NCBI RefSeq assembly: GCF_050871315.1
Contig: NZ_JBJLRE010000019.1
Strand: one strand, 5' to 3'
Source: Kineococcus gynurae
GTDB lineage: Bacteria; Actinomycetota; Actinomycetes; Actinomycetales; Kineococcaceae
Length of the DNA: 64,000 nt
The notes below the pieces were generated by a model. It made no database searches and had not been told where the DNA came from. It saw only the letters and a list, made by a program, of their open reading frames with translations. Each line of letters starts with the position of its first letter. The stretch's first letter is position 1. The position numbers were made by a program, and so were the translations under genes. This document shows, in pieces, positions 50,901 through 58,644 of the stretch.

Positions 50901-51490
50901 GTCGCTCGGTGATCGGTCTCGACCGTGTCCTCGCCCTGCTGCTGGGACTGGTCCTGCTCGCGGGCGGTGCCGCCGTGGCGGTCTTCGGGGCCGGGGCGGC
51001 GCGCACCCTCTGGGCGCAGGCGCCCGACCGGATCAGCCTGGGCCGCGGCGTGGTCGAGGCCCCGTCGGCCGGTTGGTGGTTCGGCGCGAGCGCGGCGTTC
51101 GCGGTCGTGGCCGTCGTCCTCGGCCTGTGGTGGCTGCTGGCCCACCTGCCGCGTCGCGGGGTCTCCACCCTCACGCTGAGCACGCCCGGGGACGCTTCCG
51201 GTGCGGGACGGCTGCACCTCGACGCCGCCGCCCCGGTCGAGGTGGCCGCGGAGGTCCTCGCCGAGACGCCCGGCGTCCGCTCCGCCCGCGGCAGCGTCAT
51301 CACCGACCGCGGCGAGCTGGTCTACCGGCTCCGTGCGGTGGTCGACCCGGCGGCCGACCTCGCCGAGGTGGCCCGCAGCGTCGAGGCGGTGACCGCCGAC
51401 CTCGCCACCTGCGTCGGGCGCGACGACGCCCGCTCCCGGGTGGAGCTGTCGGTGGCCCGCCGGGCCGCGAACCCGCGCCGGGTGGCCTGA
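50897..51490 (+). CDS. amaP: AmaP-like alkaline-shock membrane anchor
   Basis: 197 residues. Two helices (about 7-32, LDRVLALLLGLVLLAGGAAVAVF; about 60-85, WWFGASAAFAVVAVVLGLWWLLA) are joined by a short outer loop. A cytoplasmic domain follows with STLTLSTPGDASGAGRLHLDAAAPVEVAAEV and LRAVVDPAADLAEVARSVEAV. This is the AmaP layout; AmaP holds Asp23 at the membrane in staphylococci. It is the last gene of the operon. A weak hairpin lies between its stop and the convergent manA. Confidence 0.8.
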   Translation: MSRSVIGLDRVLALLLGLVLLAGGAAVAVFGAGAARTLWAQAPDRISLGRGVVEAPSAGWWFGASAAFAVVAVVLGLWWLLAHLPRRGVSTLTLSTPGDASGAGRLHLDAAAPVEVAAEVLAETPGVRSARGSVITDRGELVYRLRAVVDPAADLAEVARSVEAVTADLATCVGRDDARSRVELSVARRAANPRRVA

Positions 51491-51496
51491 GCCCCC

Positions 51497-51521
51497 GGCC
51501 GCGCAGCAGCGGTCAGCGGCC
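51497..51521. terminator. Weak dyad between amaP and manA ends
   Basis: GGCCGC and GCGGCC arms are separated by 13 bases, overlapping the manA stop. Marginal terminator candidate. Confidence 0.25.
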
Positions 51522-52736
51522 CCAGGACTGTCCCGGGGCCGCGGCCGCCAGGACTCCGGCGCCGGTGACCACCAGCGGGTGGTCACCGGCGCCGACGAAC
51601 GCCGTCTCACCCCGTCCCAGCACCAGCTCCTGCTCGCCCGCCACGATGCGGACCGATCCCTGCAGGCAGAGCAGCGTGCGGGGGCGGGGTTTCTGCCACG
51701 TGGTCAGGGACCCGTCGCGGACCTGCAGCACCGTCAGCGCGAAGTCGCCGACCCCCGGGTCGAAGACGGCCTCGTCGGCCGAGACGTGGTGGGCGGGGAG
51801 CAACGGCGCGGGGAGCACCCGGAAGTCGACCACCTCGAGCAGCTCGGCGACGTCGACGTGCTTGGGGGTCAGCCCCCCGCGCAGCACGTTGTCGGAGGAC
51901 GCCATCAGTTCCACGCCCGTCCCGGACAGGTAGGCGTGGACGTTCCCGGCGGGCAGGAACAGGGTCTCCCCCGCCTGCAGGTGCACCTTGTTCAACCAGG
52001 CCGAGACCAGGACGCCGGGATCCCCCGGGTAGTGCCGGGCGAGGTCGGCCAGGATGCGGGCCGACCCGTCGACGGTGACGTCCTCCAGCTCGGCGCAGGC
52101 CCGCGCCACCGCGTCGACGAGGGGGCCCACGGCCTCCGCAGGGGCGGTCAGCACACGCTGCGTCGCCGCGCGGAGGGCCGCGCCCTCTTCGACCAGGGAG
52201 AGGTCGGCCAGCAGCTGCGCGAACAGGTCGGTCGCCGCCGGGGGGAGGTCGGTGAGGTGGAGGTCGGCCAGGAGGTCCCGGGCCGCCCCCGGGGAGCGGA
52301 ACCCCGCCATCGCGTGGAACTCCTCGAGCGCGAAGAGCAGCTCGGGCTTGTGCTCGGTGTCGCGGTAGAGACGGTGCGGAGCGTCCAGCGGGACCCCGGC
52401 CGCGTCCTCCTCGGCGAAGCGGCGCCCCGCGCGCTCCCGGTCCGGGTGGACCTGCAACGACAACGGCGCCGCGGCGCTCAGGACCTTGAGCAGGAAGGGC
52501 AGCCGGTCGGCGTCCCGGTCCGGACCGAGGGTCTGCGCCGGGTCGCCCGCGACGACCTCCTCCAGGGTGGCGCCGGGGGTCCCGTCGGCGTCGAGCACCT
52601 GCGAGGGCGCGGCCGGGTGCGCACCGATCCAGAGCTCCGCCGCCGGGGTCCCGTCGGCCTCCCGGCCGAGGAGCTCGGCGATGCGGTCGGTGGTGCCCCA
52701 GGCGTAGGGCTGGACGCGGTTCTGCAGTCGCTGCAC
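51513..52736 (-). CDS. manA: Mannose-6-phosphate isomerase, class I
   Basis: 407 residues. It interconverts fructose-6-P and mannose-6-P, feeding the manB mutase encoded at 15.9 kb. Motifs: NRVQPYAWGTTDRIAELLG, ELWIGAHPAAPS, PFLLKVLSAAAPLSLQVHPD (zinc ligands), HKPELLFALEEFHAMAGF and LFLPAGNVHAYLSGTGVELMASSDNVLRGGLTPKHVD. The C-terminal cupin part ends in a short tail. GTG 52736 lies 7 bases after TAGGGT (leaderless pattern) and matches the family N terminus. It is divergent from galE. Confidence 0.95.
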   Translation of the reverse strand: MQRLQNRVQPYAWGTTDRIAELLGREADGTPAAELWIGAHPAAPSQVLDADGTPGATLEEVVAGDPAQTLGPDRDADRLPFLLKVLSAAAPLSLQVHPDRERAGRRFAEEDAAGVPLDAPHRLYRDTEHKPELLFALEEFHAMAGFRSPGAARDLLADLHLTDLPPAATDLFAQLLADLSLVEEGAALRAATQRVLTAPAEAVGPLVDAVARACAELEDVTVDGSARILADLARHYPGDPGVLVSAWLNKVHLQAGETLFLPAGNVHAYLSGTGVELMASSDNVLRGGLTPKHVDVAELLEVVDFRVLPAPLLPAHHVSADEAVFDPGVGDFALTVLQVRDGSLTTWQKPRPRTLLCLQGSVRIVAGEQELVLGRGETAFVGAGDHPLVVTGAGVLAAAAPGQSWGR

Positions 52737-52743
52737 GCCCCGA

Positions 52744-52749
52744 ACCCTA
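52744..52749 (-). promoter_or_regulatory. Candidate -10 for leaderless manA
   Basis: TAGGGT on the minus strand, 7 bases before GTG 52736. Confidence 0.45.
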
Positions 52750-52766
52750 ACGGCCCCCGGGCTGAC

Positions 52767-52772
52767 TAATCT
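52767..52772 (+). promoter_or_regulatory. Candidate -10 for leaderless galE
   Basis: TAATCT, 7 bases before ATG 52780; no Shine-Dalgarno is present. The manA -10 occupies the -35 position of this promoter. Confidence 0.5.
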
Positions 52773-52779
52773 CGACCTC

Positions 52780-53745
52780 ATGAGCGTTCTCGTGACGGGT
52801 GGGGCGGGGTACATCGGGTCGCACGTGGTGCGGCTGCTGCAGCAGCGGGGGGACGACGTGGTCGTCGTCGACGACCTCACCAACGGGGTGCGGGAACGGA
52901 TCGGCGACGCCGTCCTGGTCCCCGCCGACGTGGCCGCCGACGAGACCCTGCCGGTCCTGGAATCGGCCCTGCGCGAGCACGCGGTCGACTCGATCATCCA
53001 CTTCGCGGCCAAGAAGCAGGTCGGCGAGTCCGTCCAGCGCCCGGCCTTCTACTGGAAGCAGAACGTCGGGGGGTTGGCCAACGTCCTCACCGCGGCCGAG
53101 AACTGCGGCGTCGGACGCCTGGTGTTCTCCTCCTCGGCGGCCACCTACGGCGCGCCCGACGTCGACCTCGTCCGGGAGGACGGCGGGAACTCCCCCATCA
53201 ACCCCTACGGCGAGACCAAGCTCGTCGGCGAGTGGATGGCCCGCGCCGCCGGCCGCGCCTGGGGGCTGCGCTCGGCGAACCTGCGCTACTTCAACGTGGC
53301 CGGGGCCGGGTGGGACGACCTGTCCGACACCGCCGTCCTGAACCTGGTCCCCATCGTGTTCTCCGCGCTCGACGCCGGCCGGGCGCCCGTGGTGTTCGGG
53401 GCGGACTACCCCACCCCGGACGGGACCTGCATCCGCGACTACGTGCACGTCCTCGACCTGGCCGAGGCCCACCTGGCCGCCCTCGACGGCCTGGACCGCG
53501 GCCTCGAGCACGACGTCTTCAACGTGGGGACCGGGACGGGTTCCAGCGTGCTGGAGGTTCTCGCCGAGATCCGCACGGCCACCGGTTCCACGGTCGAGCC
53601 GGAACTGCGCGAGCGTCGCCCGGGTGACCCGCCGAAACTCGTCGCCGACGTCTCCCGGATCGAGCAGGAACTTGGGTGGACGGCCAAGAAGTCGTTGTCC
53701 GACATCGTGTCCTCGGCCTGGCGCGGGTGGCGGTCGCGCGGATGA
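52780..53745 (+). CDS. galE: UDP-glucose 4-epimerase
   Basis: 321 residues. It interconverts UDP-glucose and UDP-galactose with bound NAD. It shows the N-terminal VLVTGGAGYIGSHVV (GxxGxxG), IIHFAAKKQVGESVQ, the catalytic SSSAATYG and NPYGETK (YxxxK), LRYFNVAGAG, and DGTCIRDYVHVLDLAEAHL. Galactose supply fits a galactose-containing wall. ATG overlaps nothing upstream; the stop overlaps the DUF1801 start by 4 bases. Confidence 0.95.
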   Translation: MSVLVTGGAGYIGSHVVRLLQQRGDDVVVVDDLTNGVRERIGDAVLVPADVAADETLPVLESALREHAVDSIIHFAAKKQVGESVQRPAFYWKQNVGGLANVLTAAENCGVGRLVFSSSAATYGAPDVDLVREDGGNSPINPYGETKLVGEWMARAAGRAWGLRSANLRYFNVAGAGWDDLSDTAVLNLVPIVFSALDAGRAPVVFGADYPTPDGTCIRDYVHVLDLAEAHLAALDGLDRGLEHDVFNVGTGTGSSVLEVLAEIRTATGSTVEPELRERRPGDPPKLVADVSRIEQELGWTAKKSLSDIVSSAWRGWRSRG

Positions 53746-54158
53746 GCACCGCCTCGGACAACATCGACGCGCTCGTCGCCCGCAGCGACGACTGGCGCGG
53801 CGCGATCCTCGCCGAGGCCCGCCGGGCCATCCTCGAGGTCGATCCCTCGATCGTCGAGGAGTGGAAGTACATGGGCGCGCCCGTGTGGTCGTCCTCGGGA
53901 ACCCTGATCGTCGGCAACATCTTCGCGACCAAGGTCAAGCTCGGGTTCCTGTGGGGCGCGTCGCTGCCCGACCCGCAGAGCATCTTCAACGGGGAACTGG
54001 GCGGCAACCAACGCCGTTCCGTCGAGTTCGTCGAGGGCGACGCCGTCCCGGTCGGGGCCCTGCAGGACCTGGTCCGCGAGGCCATCCGGCACAACCGCGA
54101 GAAGAACGAGGCACGGGCCGCGTCGAAACGGTCACGGCGGAGCCCGGCGGCCGGGTGA
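53742..54158 (+). CDS. DUF1801 family protein
   Basis: 138 residues. It matches the YdhG/DUF1801 pattern: NIDALVARSDDWRGAILAEARRAIL, EEWKYMGAPVWSSSGTLI, VGNIFATKVKLGFLWGASL, and a C-terminal helical, basic tail. These small proteins have an unknown function. ATG overlaps the galE stop (ATGA). A link with galE is positional only. Confidence 0.82.
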   Translation: MSTASDNIDALVARSDDWRGAILAEARRAILEVDPSIVEEWKYMGAPVWSSSGTLIVGNIFATKVKLGFLWGASLPDPQSIFNGELGGNQRRSVEFVEGDAVPVGALQDLVREAIRHNREKNEARAASKRSRRSPAAG

Positions 54159-54628
54159 ACCCCGTCCCCGCCCCCGACTCCACCGGGCCCGCCGACGAGC
54201 AGGCCCGCTGGCGGGCGGTGCGGGCCGCGAACGCGCAGGCCCAGGCCGCCCGCGCGGAGCAGGCCCGCGCCGCCGAGGCGGCTGAGGCTGCGCGACTGCT
54301 GGCCGGTTTCGTCACCGACCTCCGGGCCGGCGGAATCTCCCCCGTCGATCTGCGCGCGACCGACGCCCGCGGCTGGCGGCTGCCGACCGGCCGCTCGGGC
54401 TGGTACCTGCGCCGCGACGAGACCCTCGCGGTCGGGACACACGGCGAGTTCCTCGTGCTGACCGTGGTCCTGCCGTGGTGGTCGGCGGCCCGGGCCCGCC
54501 GGCGGGGCCTGCCCCTGGCCCCCGCCGAGCCGGTCCTGCAGATCGGGCGCGGCGCGCGCGACGGCGAGTCCATCGCCCTCCCCGACCTCCTCGCCCTCCG
54601 CCGCGCCGACCTCCTCCCGCGGACCTAG
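54155..54628 (+). CDS. Hypothetical protein with Ala/Glu-rich N-terminal helix
   Basis: 157 residues, not recognised. The first 45 residues form an Ala/Arg/Glu-rich, probably coiled helix (RWRAVRAANAQAQAARAEQ). The rest is a compact alpha-beta segment (GWRLPTGRSGWYLRRDETLAVGTHGEFLVLTVVLPWW) and a C-terminal helix with leucines. There is no signal or membrane helix. GTG overlaps the DUF1801 stop by 4 bases, so it is the third gene of the galE operon. It ends before palindrome copy 4. Confidence 0.55.
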   Translation: MNPVPAPDSTGPADEQARWRAVRAANAQAQAARAEQARAAEAAEAARLLAGFVTDLRAGGISPVDLRATDARGWRLPTGRSGWYLRRDETLAVGTHGEFLVLTVVLPWWSAARARRRGLPLAPAEPVLQIGRGARDGESIALPDLLALRRADLLPRT

Positions 54629-54660
54629 CCCTCCCCCACCCCTGCCCGCGCACCCCCCGC

Positions 54661-54746
54661 CCCCCGTGATCAAGGAATTTCTCCCTCCTGTCGCAACCAC
54701 CCCCGTAGGCACGGGACGGGAGTGAGAAATTCCTTGATCACGGGGG
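54661..54746. repeat. Convergent-junction palindrome, copy 4
   Basis: Perfect 23-bp arms run from CCCCCGTGATCAAGGAAT to its complement (54661-54683 and 54724-54746), with a 40-base spacer, between the galE-operon end and the AEC transporter. The left inner flank TTTCTCCCTCC matches copy 2. Confidence 0.88.
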
Positions 54747-54810
54747 GATGGGGGCGGCCTGAGGGGGTGGGCGGCCGGGAGTTGGAGGGGTGGCCGGGGA
54801 GCGGGGCGGC

Positions 54811-55740
54811 TCAGTGCGGCAGCAGCAGGCTCAACGCGATCATCACCGGCCCGGCGGCCACGGTCGTCACCAGCACCGTGTCCCGGGCCAGTTCCTCCGC
54901 GGCCCGGTAGCGCACGGCGTAGGTGAAGATGTTCTGCGCCGTGGGCAGGGCGGCGATGACGGTGGCCGCGAAGACCGCGGCGTCGTCGAGGCCGAGGACG
55001 TACCGCGCGACGACGAAGGCGGCCGCGGGCTGCGCGAAGGTCTTGATGGTCGCCGCGACCACGACCTCCTTGCGGCGCCACCCGGCGGCGTCGCGGCCGT
55101 GCAGCGACATGCCGAACGCGAGGAGCGCGCCGGGGACGGCCAACCCCCCGAGGAGTTCCAGGGGTTGCTCGACGGGGCGCGGCAACGGGACGCCGGTCAG
55201 CGACAGCACCAGCCCGAGCATGCTCAGCACCAGGACGGGGTTGGCCAACGGCGCAAGCAACCGTCGCAGCGAGAACCGCGGCGTCCCCGGCGCGGGCGGG
55301 CGGGAGAGATCGAGGGTCCCCAGGGCCACCGGGGACAGCAGGATCTGCTGCAGCAGCAACGTGGGCAGCACCGCGGTGAGGTCCCCGAGGACGTAGGCCG
55401 CGACCGGGAGACCGATGTTGCCCGCGTTCACGTAGCAGGAGGCCAGACCCCCGATGACGACGCCCTCCCGCCGCAGCCGCAGCCAGAACCGGGCGGCGGG
55501 CAGCCACAGCAGCAGGCACACGCCCACCCCGGCCAGGGTGACGACCAGCTGGTCCGAGAGCAGCACCCCGACGTCGGCGGCCGCGATCGTGTGCAGCATC
55601 AGCGCCGGGGTCCCGACGAAGAACACGAGCCGGGAGAGCATCGGTTGGGCCCCCGCCCCGAGGACCCCCGAGCGTCCGAGCACGTACCCCACCGCGACGA
55701 TCAGGCCGACGACCGCGAAGCCGGTCAGGACCCCGCTCAC
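54811..55740 (-). CDS. AEC (auxin efflux carrier) family transporter
   Basis: 309 residues with ten transmembrane helices. Signatures include VGYVLGRSGVLGAGAQPMLSRLVFFVGTPALML and NAGNIGLPVAAYVLGD (family GNxGLP). The C-terminal half has NPVLVLSMLGLVLSLTGV and ALPTAQNIFTYAVRY, where the Pro-Thr-Ala is typical. AEC proteins export organic acids or amino-acid-like molecules; the substrate is unknown. GTG start with a long (214-base) upstream region. Confidence 0.9.
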   Translation of the reverse strand: MSGVLTGFAVVGLIVAVGYVLGRSGVLGAGAQPMLSRLVFFVGTPALMLHTIAAADVGVLLSDQLVVTLAGVGVCLLLWLPAARFWLRLRREGVVIGGLASCYVNAGNIGLPVAAYVLGDLTAVLPTLLLQQILLSPVALGTLDLSRPPAPGTPRFSLRRLLAPLANPVLVLSMLGLVLSLTGVPLPRPVEQPLELLGGLAVPGALLAFGMSLHGRDAAGWRRKEVVVAATIKTFAQPAAAFVVARYVLGLDDAAVFAATVIAALPTAQNIFTYAVRYRAAEELARDTVLVTTVAAGPVMIALSLLLPH

Positions 55741-55940
55741 CGGGACGGGCGGTCGGTGGGGGCGCTCGCCGAAGCGTTCTCCGCGGAGGTCACGGCAAAA
55801 GCTTAGCCTGGCTCACCATGTCCCGGGCGAACCTTCCCGCTCCCCGGGGCCGATCTCCCCCACGCGAGGCACACATGTTCGCCGCCGAACCGTTATCGGC
55901 GGTCCCGCTCCTCCGGAGGGCCTCAGTCCGGCCCCGTTGC

Positions 55941-55946
55941 TAGGGT
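55941..55946 (+). promoter_or_regulatory. Candidate -10 for dprE2-like gene
   Basis: TAGGGT, 8 bases before GTG 55955. It fits the recurrent leaderless pattern. Confidence 0.4.
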
Positions 55947-55954
55947 CGGTCGCT

Positions 55955-56713
55955 GTGATCGACGCGCTCGGCAACCCCTCCTCCGTCCTCCTCCTCGGCG
56001 GCACGTCCGACATCGGGCTCGCCGTGGTCGAGCGGCTGAGCCCCGAGCGCGGCATCGACGTCACCCTCGCCGCCCGTCCGGGCACCCGCCGCGACGAGGC
56101 CGTGAAGCGGCTCGCCTCGCGGGGCCACCTCGTGCGCACCCTCGACTTCGAGGCCACCGACCTGGCCGACCAGGAGCGTCTCGTCGCCGAGGCCTTCCCC
56201 GCCGGGCGCGACGTCGACGTGGTCGTGCTCGCGTTCGGCCTGCTGGGCGACGCGGAGCTGCTCTGGCAGGACCCGGCCGCGGCCGCCGAGATCGCCACCG
56301 TGAACTACACCGCCCCGGTCACCCTGGGCGTGCGACTGGCCGAGAAGCTGAGCACCCAGGGGCACGGCGTGCTCGTGGCCCTGTCCTCCGTGGCCGGGGA
56401 GCGTCCGCGCCGCTCGAACTTCGTCTACGGATCGACCAAGGCGGGTTTCGACGCCTTCTTCACCGGGCTGCGCGAGGCGCTGCGGCCCTCGGGCGTCCGC
56501 GTCGTCGTCGTCCGCCCCGGGTTCGTGCACTCCAAGATGACCGCCGGGATGAAGGCCGCCCCGCTCTCGGTGAGCCCCGAGCAGGTCGCCGACGTCGCCG
56601 TCGACGCGGTCCGTACCGGCAAGGAGACCGTGTGGGCCCCCGAGCCCATGCGCTTCGTCATGTCCGCGATCCGCCACGTCCCGGCGCCACTGTTCCGCCG
56701 GTTGCCGATCTGA
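55955..56713 (+). CDS. dprE2: Decaprenylphosphoryl-keto-ribose 2'-reductase-like SDR
   Basis: 252 residues. The SDR fold shows SVLLLGGTSDIGLAVVERL (cofactor loop), VVVLAFGLLGD, VNYTAPVTLG, VALSSVAGERPRRSNFVYGSTKAGFDAFF (Ser, Tyr, Lys triad) and RPGFVHSKMTAGMKAAPLSVSPEQVADV. The YGSTKAGFD and VHSKMT segments match DprE2, which makes the arabinosyl donor DPA in mycobacteria. No dprE1 is present in the window. GTG follows TAGGGT. It lies just before a GT-C protein. Confidence 0.82.
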   Translation: MIDALGNPSSVLLLGGTSDIGLAVVERLSPERGIDVTLAARPGTRRDEAVKRLASRGHLVRTLDFEATDLADQERLVAEAFPAGRDVDVVVLAFGLLGDAELLWQDPAAAAEIATVNYTAPVTLGVRLAEKLSTQGHGVLVALSSVAGERPRRSNFVYGSTKAGFDAFFTGLREALRPSGVRVVVVRPGFVHSKMTAGMKAAPLSVSPEQVADVAVDAVRTGKETVWAPEPMRFVMSAIRHVPAPLFRRLPI

Positions 56714-56720
56714 GCCGGCC

Positions 56721-58379
56721 CTGACGACCAGCGACGTCTCGCCGTCCGCCTCGACCCCGTCGACTCCGACGGGGAGCGACACCGTCCCCCGGACGATCCC
56801 GCGGGCCCGCCCGGCCACCAGCCCCGGAGTCCGCCCCGCCCTGAGCCTGCCGCGTCTCGCGCTGCGCAGCGCCCGGCACCCCCACGGCCGCCGGCTGGAC
56901 CTGCTGCTGTCCCTCGCGGTCTTCGGCGCGGCCCTGTTCGTCTTCAGCTCCTCCCTCGGCGTGCCCAGCCCCTGGCGCGACGAGGCGGTCACGGTGGCGG
57001 TGGCCCGGCGCAGCGCGTCGGACATCTGGGCGCTGATCCAGCACGTGGACCTCGTCCACGCGCCGTTCTACTTCCTCGCCCACGCGCTGTTCGGCGCGGA
57101 CGTCAGCACGACGGACGTCCGCTGGATCTCCGTCGTCGCGGCCGCGCTGACCGCCCCCCTGCTGGCGGCGCTGACCTGCCGGGTGGTGGCCGCCGACGCC
57201 CTGCTGACCGGGCGCGACGACCTGACCCCGAACCTGGCCCGGCTGACCGGGCTCACCGCGGCGGGTCTGTGGATCGTCACGCCGTTCGTCAGCCGGTACG
57301 CGCAGGAGGCGCGGCCCTACGCCGTCGTCGCGCTCCTGGTGACGGCCTCGACCTACGCCCTGGTGCGCGCCGCCTCGGCCCGCCCAGGAACGGGGCGCGG
57401 ATGGTGGGTGGTCTTCGGCGTCTCGATGCCGCTGGTCATCTCCATGAACACGATCGCGCTCCTCGTCGGCCTCGCCCACGTGACCTGGCTGCTCCTGGTG
57501 CACCGCGACCGGTGGAAGCCCGCGTTCGCGGCGGCGACGCTCGGCGGGCTCAGCGGGCTGCCGCTGCTGTGGCTGCAGATGCAGCAGCGTGGTCAGGTCG
57601 CCTTCCTCCAGGCGCCCGGTCCCGAGCTGCTCACGGGACACATCGACTTCGCGCTCGGGTCGGGGGTGGCCGTGGCGCTCGCCGCCGCCGCGGTCCTGCT
57701 GAGCCCGTTGCTCCGTTCGCGGGGTCTGGTGCTGCTCGGACTCTTCTGGGGCGCGGTGCCCGTCCCGCTGCTGTGGGCCCTCTCCCAGCTGCACCCGTTC
57801 TGGACCACCCGTTACCTGGTGTTCGTGGCCCCGGGGACCTGCCTGCTGCTCGCGGCCCTGGTCACCCTGATCCTTCCGACCCGCCGCCCGATCCACCGTC
57901 GGCTGGCCCGGGCGGGCATCGCCGTCCTCACGGTGGCGACCGTCGGCATCGGCGGGCTGCACCTGCAGGGGGTGTTCCGGGACCCGGCCCGCGGGCACGG
58001 CGAGGACCTGCGCGGCGCCGCCGAGTACGTGGCCGAGAACGCCCGACCCGGCGACGGGATCCTCTTCCTCCCCGACGGCGACTACCGCTACCGCGTCGTG
58101 CTGCAGGTCTACCCCGAGGCGTTCCGCAACGTCCGGGACCTCGCCCTGGCGGCCGACCCGGTCTCCTCGGCGACCCTGGTCGGGGTCGAGACCACCCCGG
58201 CGGCGATGCCCGCCGCGATGCGCGGGGTGCAGCGGGTGTGGGTCGTGGGCGGTCACTCTCCGTTCGTGACCGCGGGGCCCACCGACGAGGTCAAGGCCCG
58301 GCTCCTGTCCACCCAGTACCGCCTCGTGTCCGACGAGGAACTGCGTGTGTTCAGCGTCCGGCTCTACGAGGCTCGCTGA
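56721..58379 (+). CDS. GT-C/PMT-like membrane glycosyltransferase with unusual start
   Basis: 552 residues from a CTG at 56721; the first canonical codon is GTG 56961. I extend upstream because in-frame residues LLLSLAVFGAALFVFS (about 60-75) form the first helix expected in this family. It is followed by the outer-loop motif PWRDEAVTVAVARRS, whose Asp-Glu is the catalytic pair of the PMT-like superfamily. The stretch YAQEARPYAVVALL and about ten further helices follow, then a soluble C-terminal domain. Position 7 bases after dprE2 suggests use of a polyprenyl-phospho-sugar donor, possibly arabinose. CTG initiation and a CTG at 56841 are both speculative. Confidence 0.7.
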   Translation: MTTSDVSPSASTPSTPTGSDTVPRTIPRARPATSPGVRPALSLPRLALRSARHPHGRRLDLLLSLAVFGAALFVFSSSLGVPSPWRDEAVTVAVARRSASDIWALIQHVDLVHAPFYFLAHALFGADVSTTDVRWISVVAAALTAPLLAALTCRVVAADALLTGRDDLTPNLARLTGLTAAGLWIVTPFVSRYAQEARPYAVVALLVTASTYALVRAASARPGTGRGWWVVFGVSMPLVISMNTIALLVGLAHVTWLLLVHRDRWKPAFAAATLGGLSGLPLLWLQMQQRGQVAFLQAPGPELLTGHIDFALGSGVAVALAAAAVLLSPLLRSRGLVLLGLFWGAVPVPLLWALSQLHPFWTTRYLVFVAPGTCLLLAALVTLILPTRRPIHRRLARAGIAVLTVATVGIGGLHLQGVFRDPARGHGEDLRGAAEYVAENARPGDGILFLPDGDYRYRVVLQVYPEAFRNVRDLALAADPVSSATLVGVETTPAAMPAAMRGVQRVWVVGGHSPFVTAGPTDEVKARLLSTQYRLVSDEELRVFSVRLYEAR

Positions 58380-58450
58380 CCCGCGCAGCCCCGTCCGAGG
58401 CTCGCTGAGAGCCCTCCGAACGGCCGAAACATGCCGGAAATGTCACTGAC

Positions 58451-58466
58451 TGTGATCAGCGACACA
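58451..58466 (+). promoter_or_regulatory. CRP/GlxR-like site upstream of the amidase
   Basis: TGTGATCAGCGACACA matches the TGTGA-N6-TCACA consensus with one mismatch. An overlapping GACAC-N5-GTGTC dyad (58461-58475) is adjacent. A TGTACA-N17-TACTTT candidate promoter lies nearby in a rare AT-rich stretch. Confidence 0.4.
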
Positions 58467-58644
58467 CGGCGTGTCTCTCGACACAACACCATCACGCTCC
58501 TGTACAACTTTGGTCACATCGCCTACTTTGCGTCACTGAGCCCCCTTCCAGTCTCAAGCTCAGGCGCTCCGTGGCCGATGTCACGGGCGAGCGTTCACCC
58601 ACATGGGTGGGCCGCACCCCGGACGTCGAACGGAGCCAGACCGC

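Noticed and set aside
55795..55825. DtxR/IdeR-like iron box (TTAGCCTGGCTCACC) near the AEC and dprE2 genes
   Set aside because: Only one half resembles the consensus; the second half is not palindromic.
58380..58644. c-di-AMP (ydaO-type) riboswitch before the amidase, as seen for some actinobacterial wall hydrolases
   Set aside because: No conserved ydaO core or nested stems were recognisable in the 265-base region.
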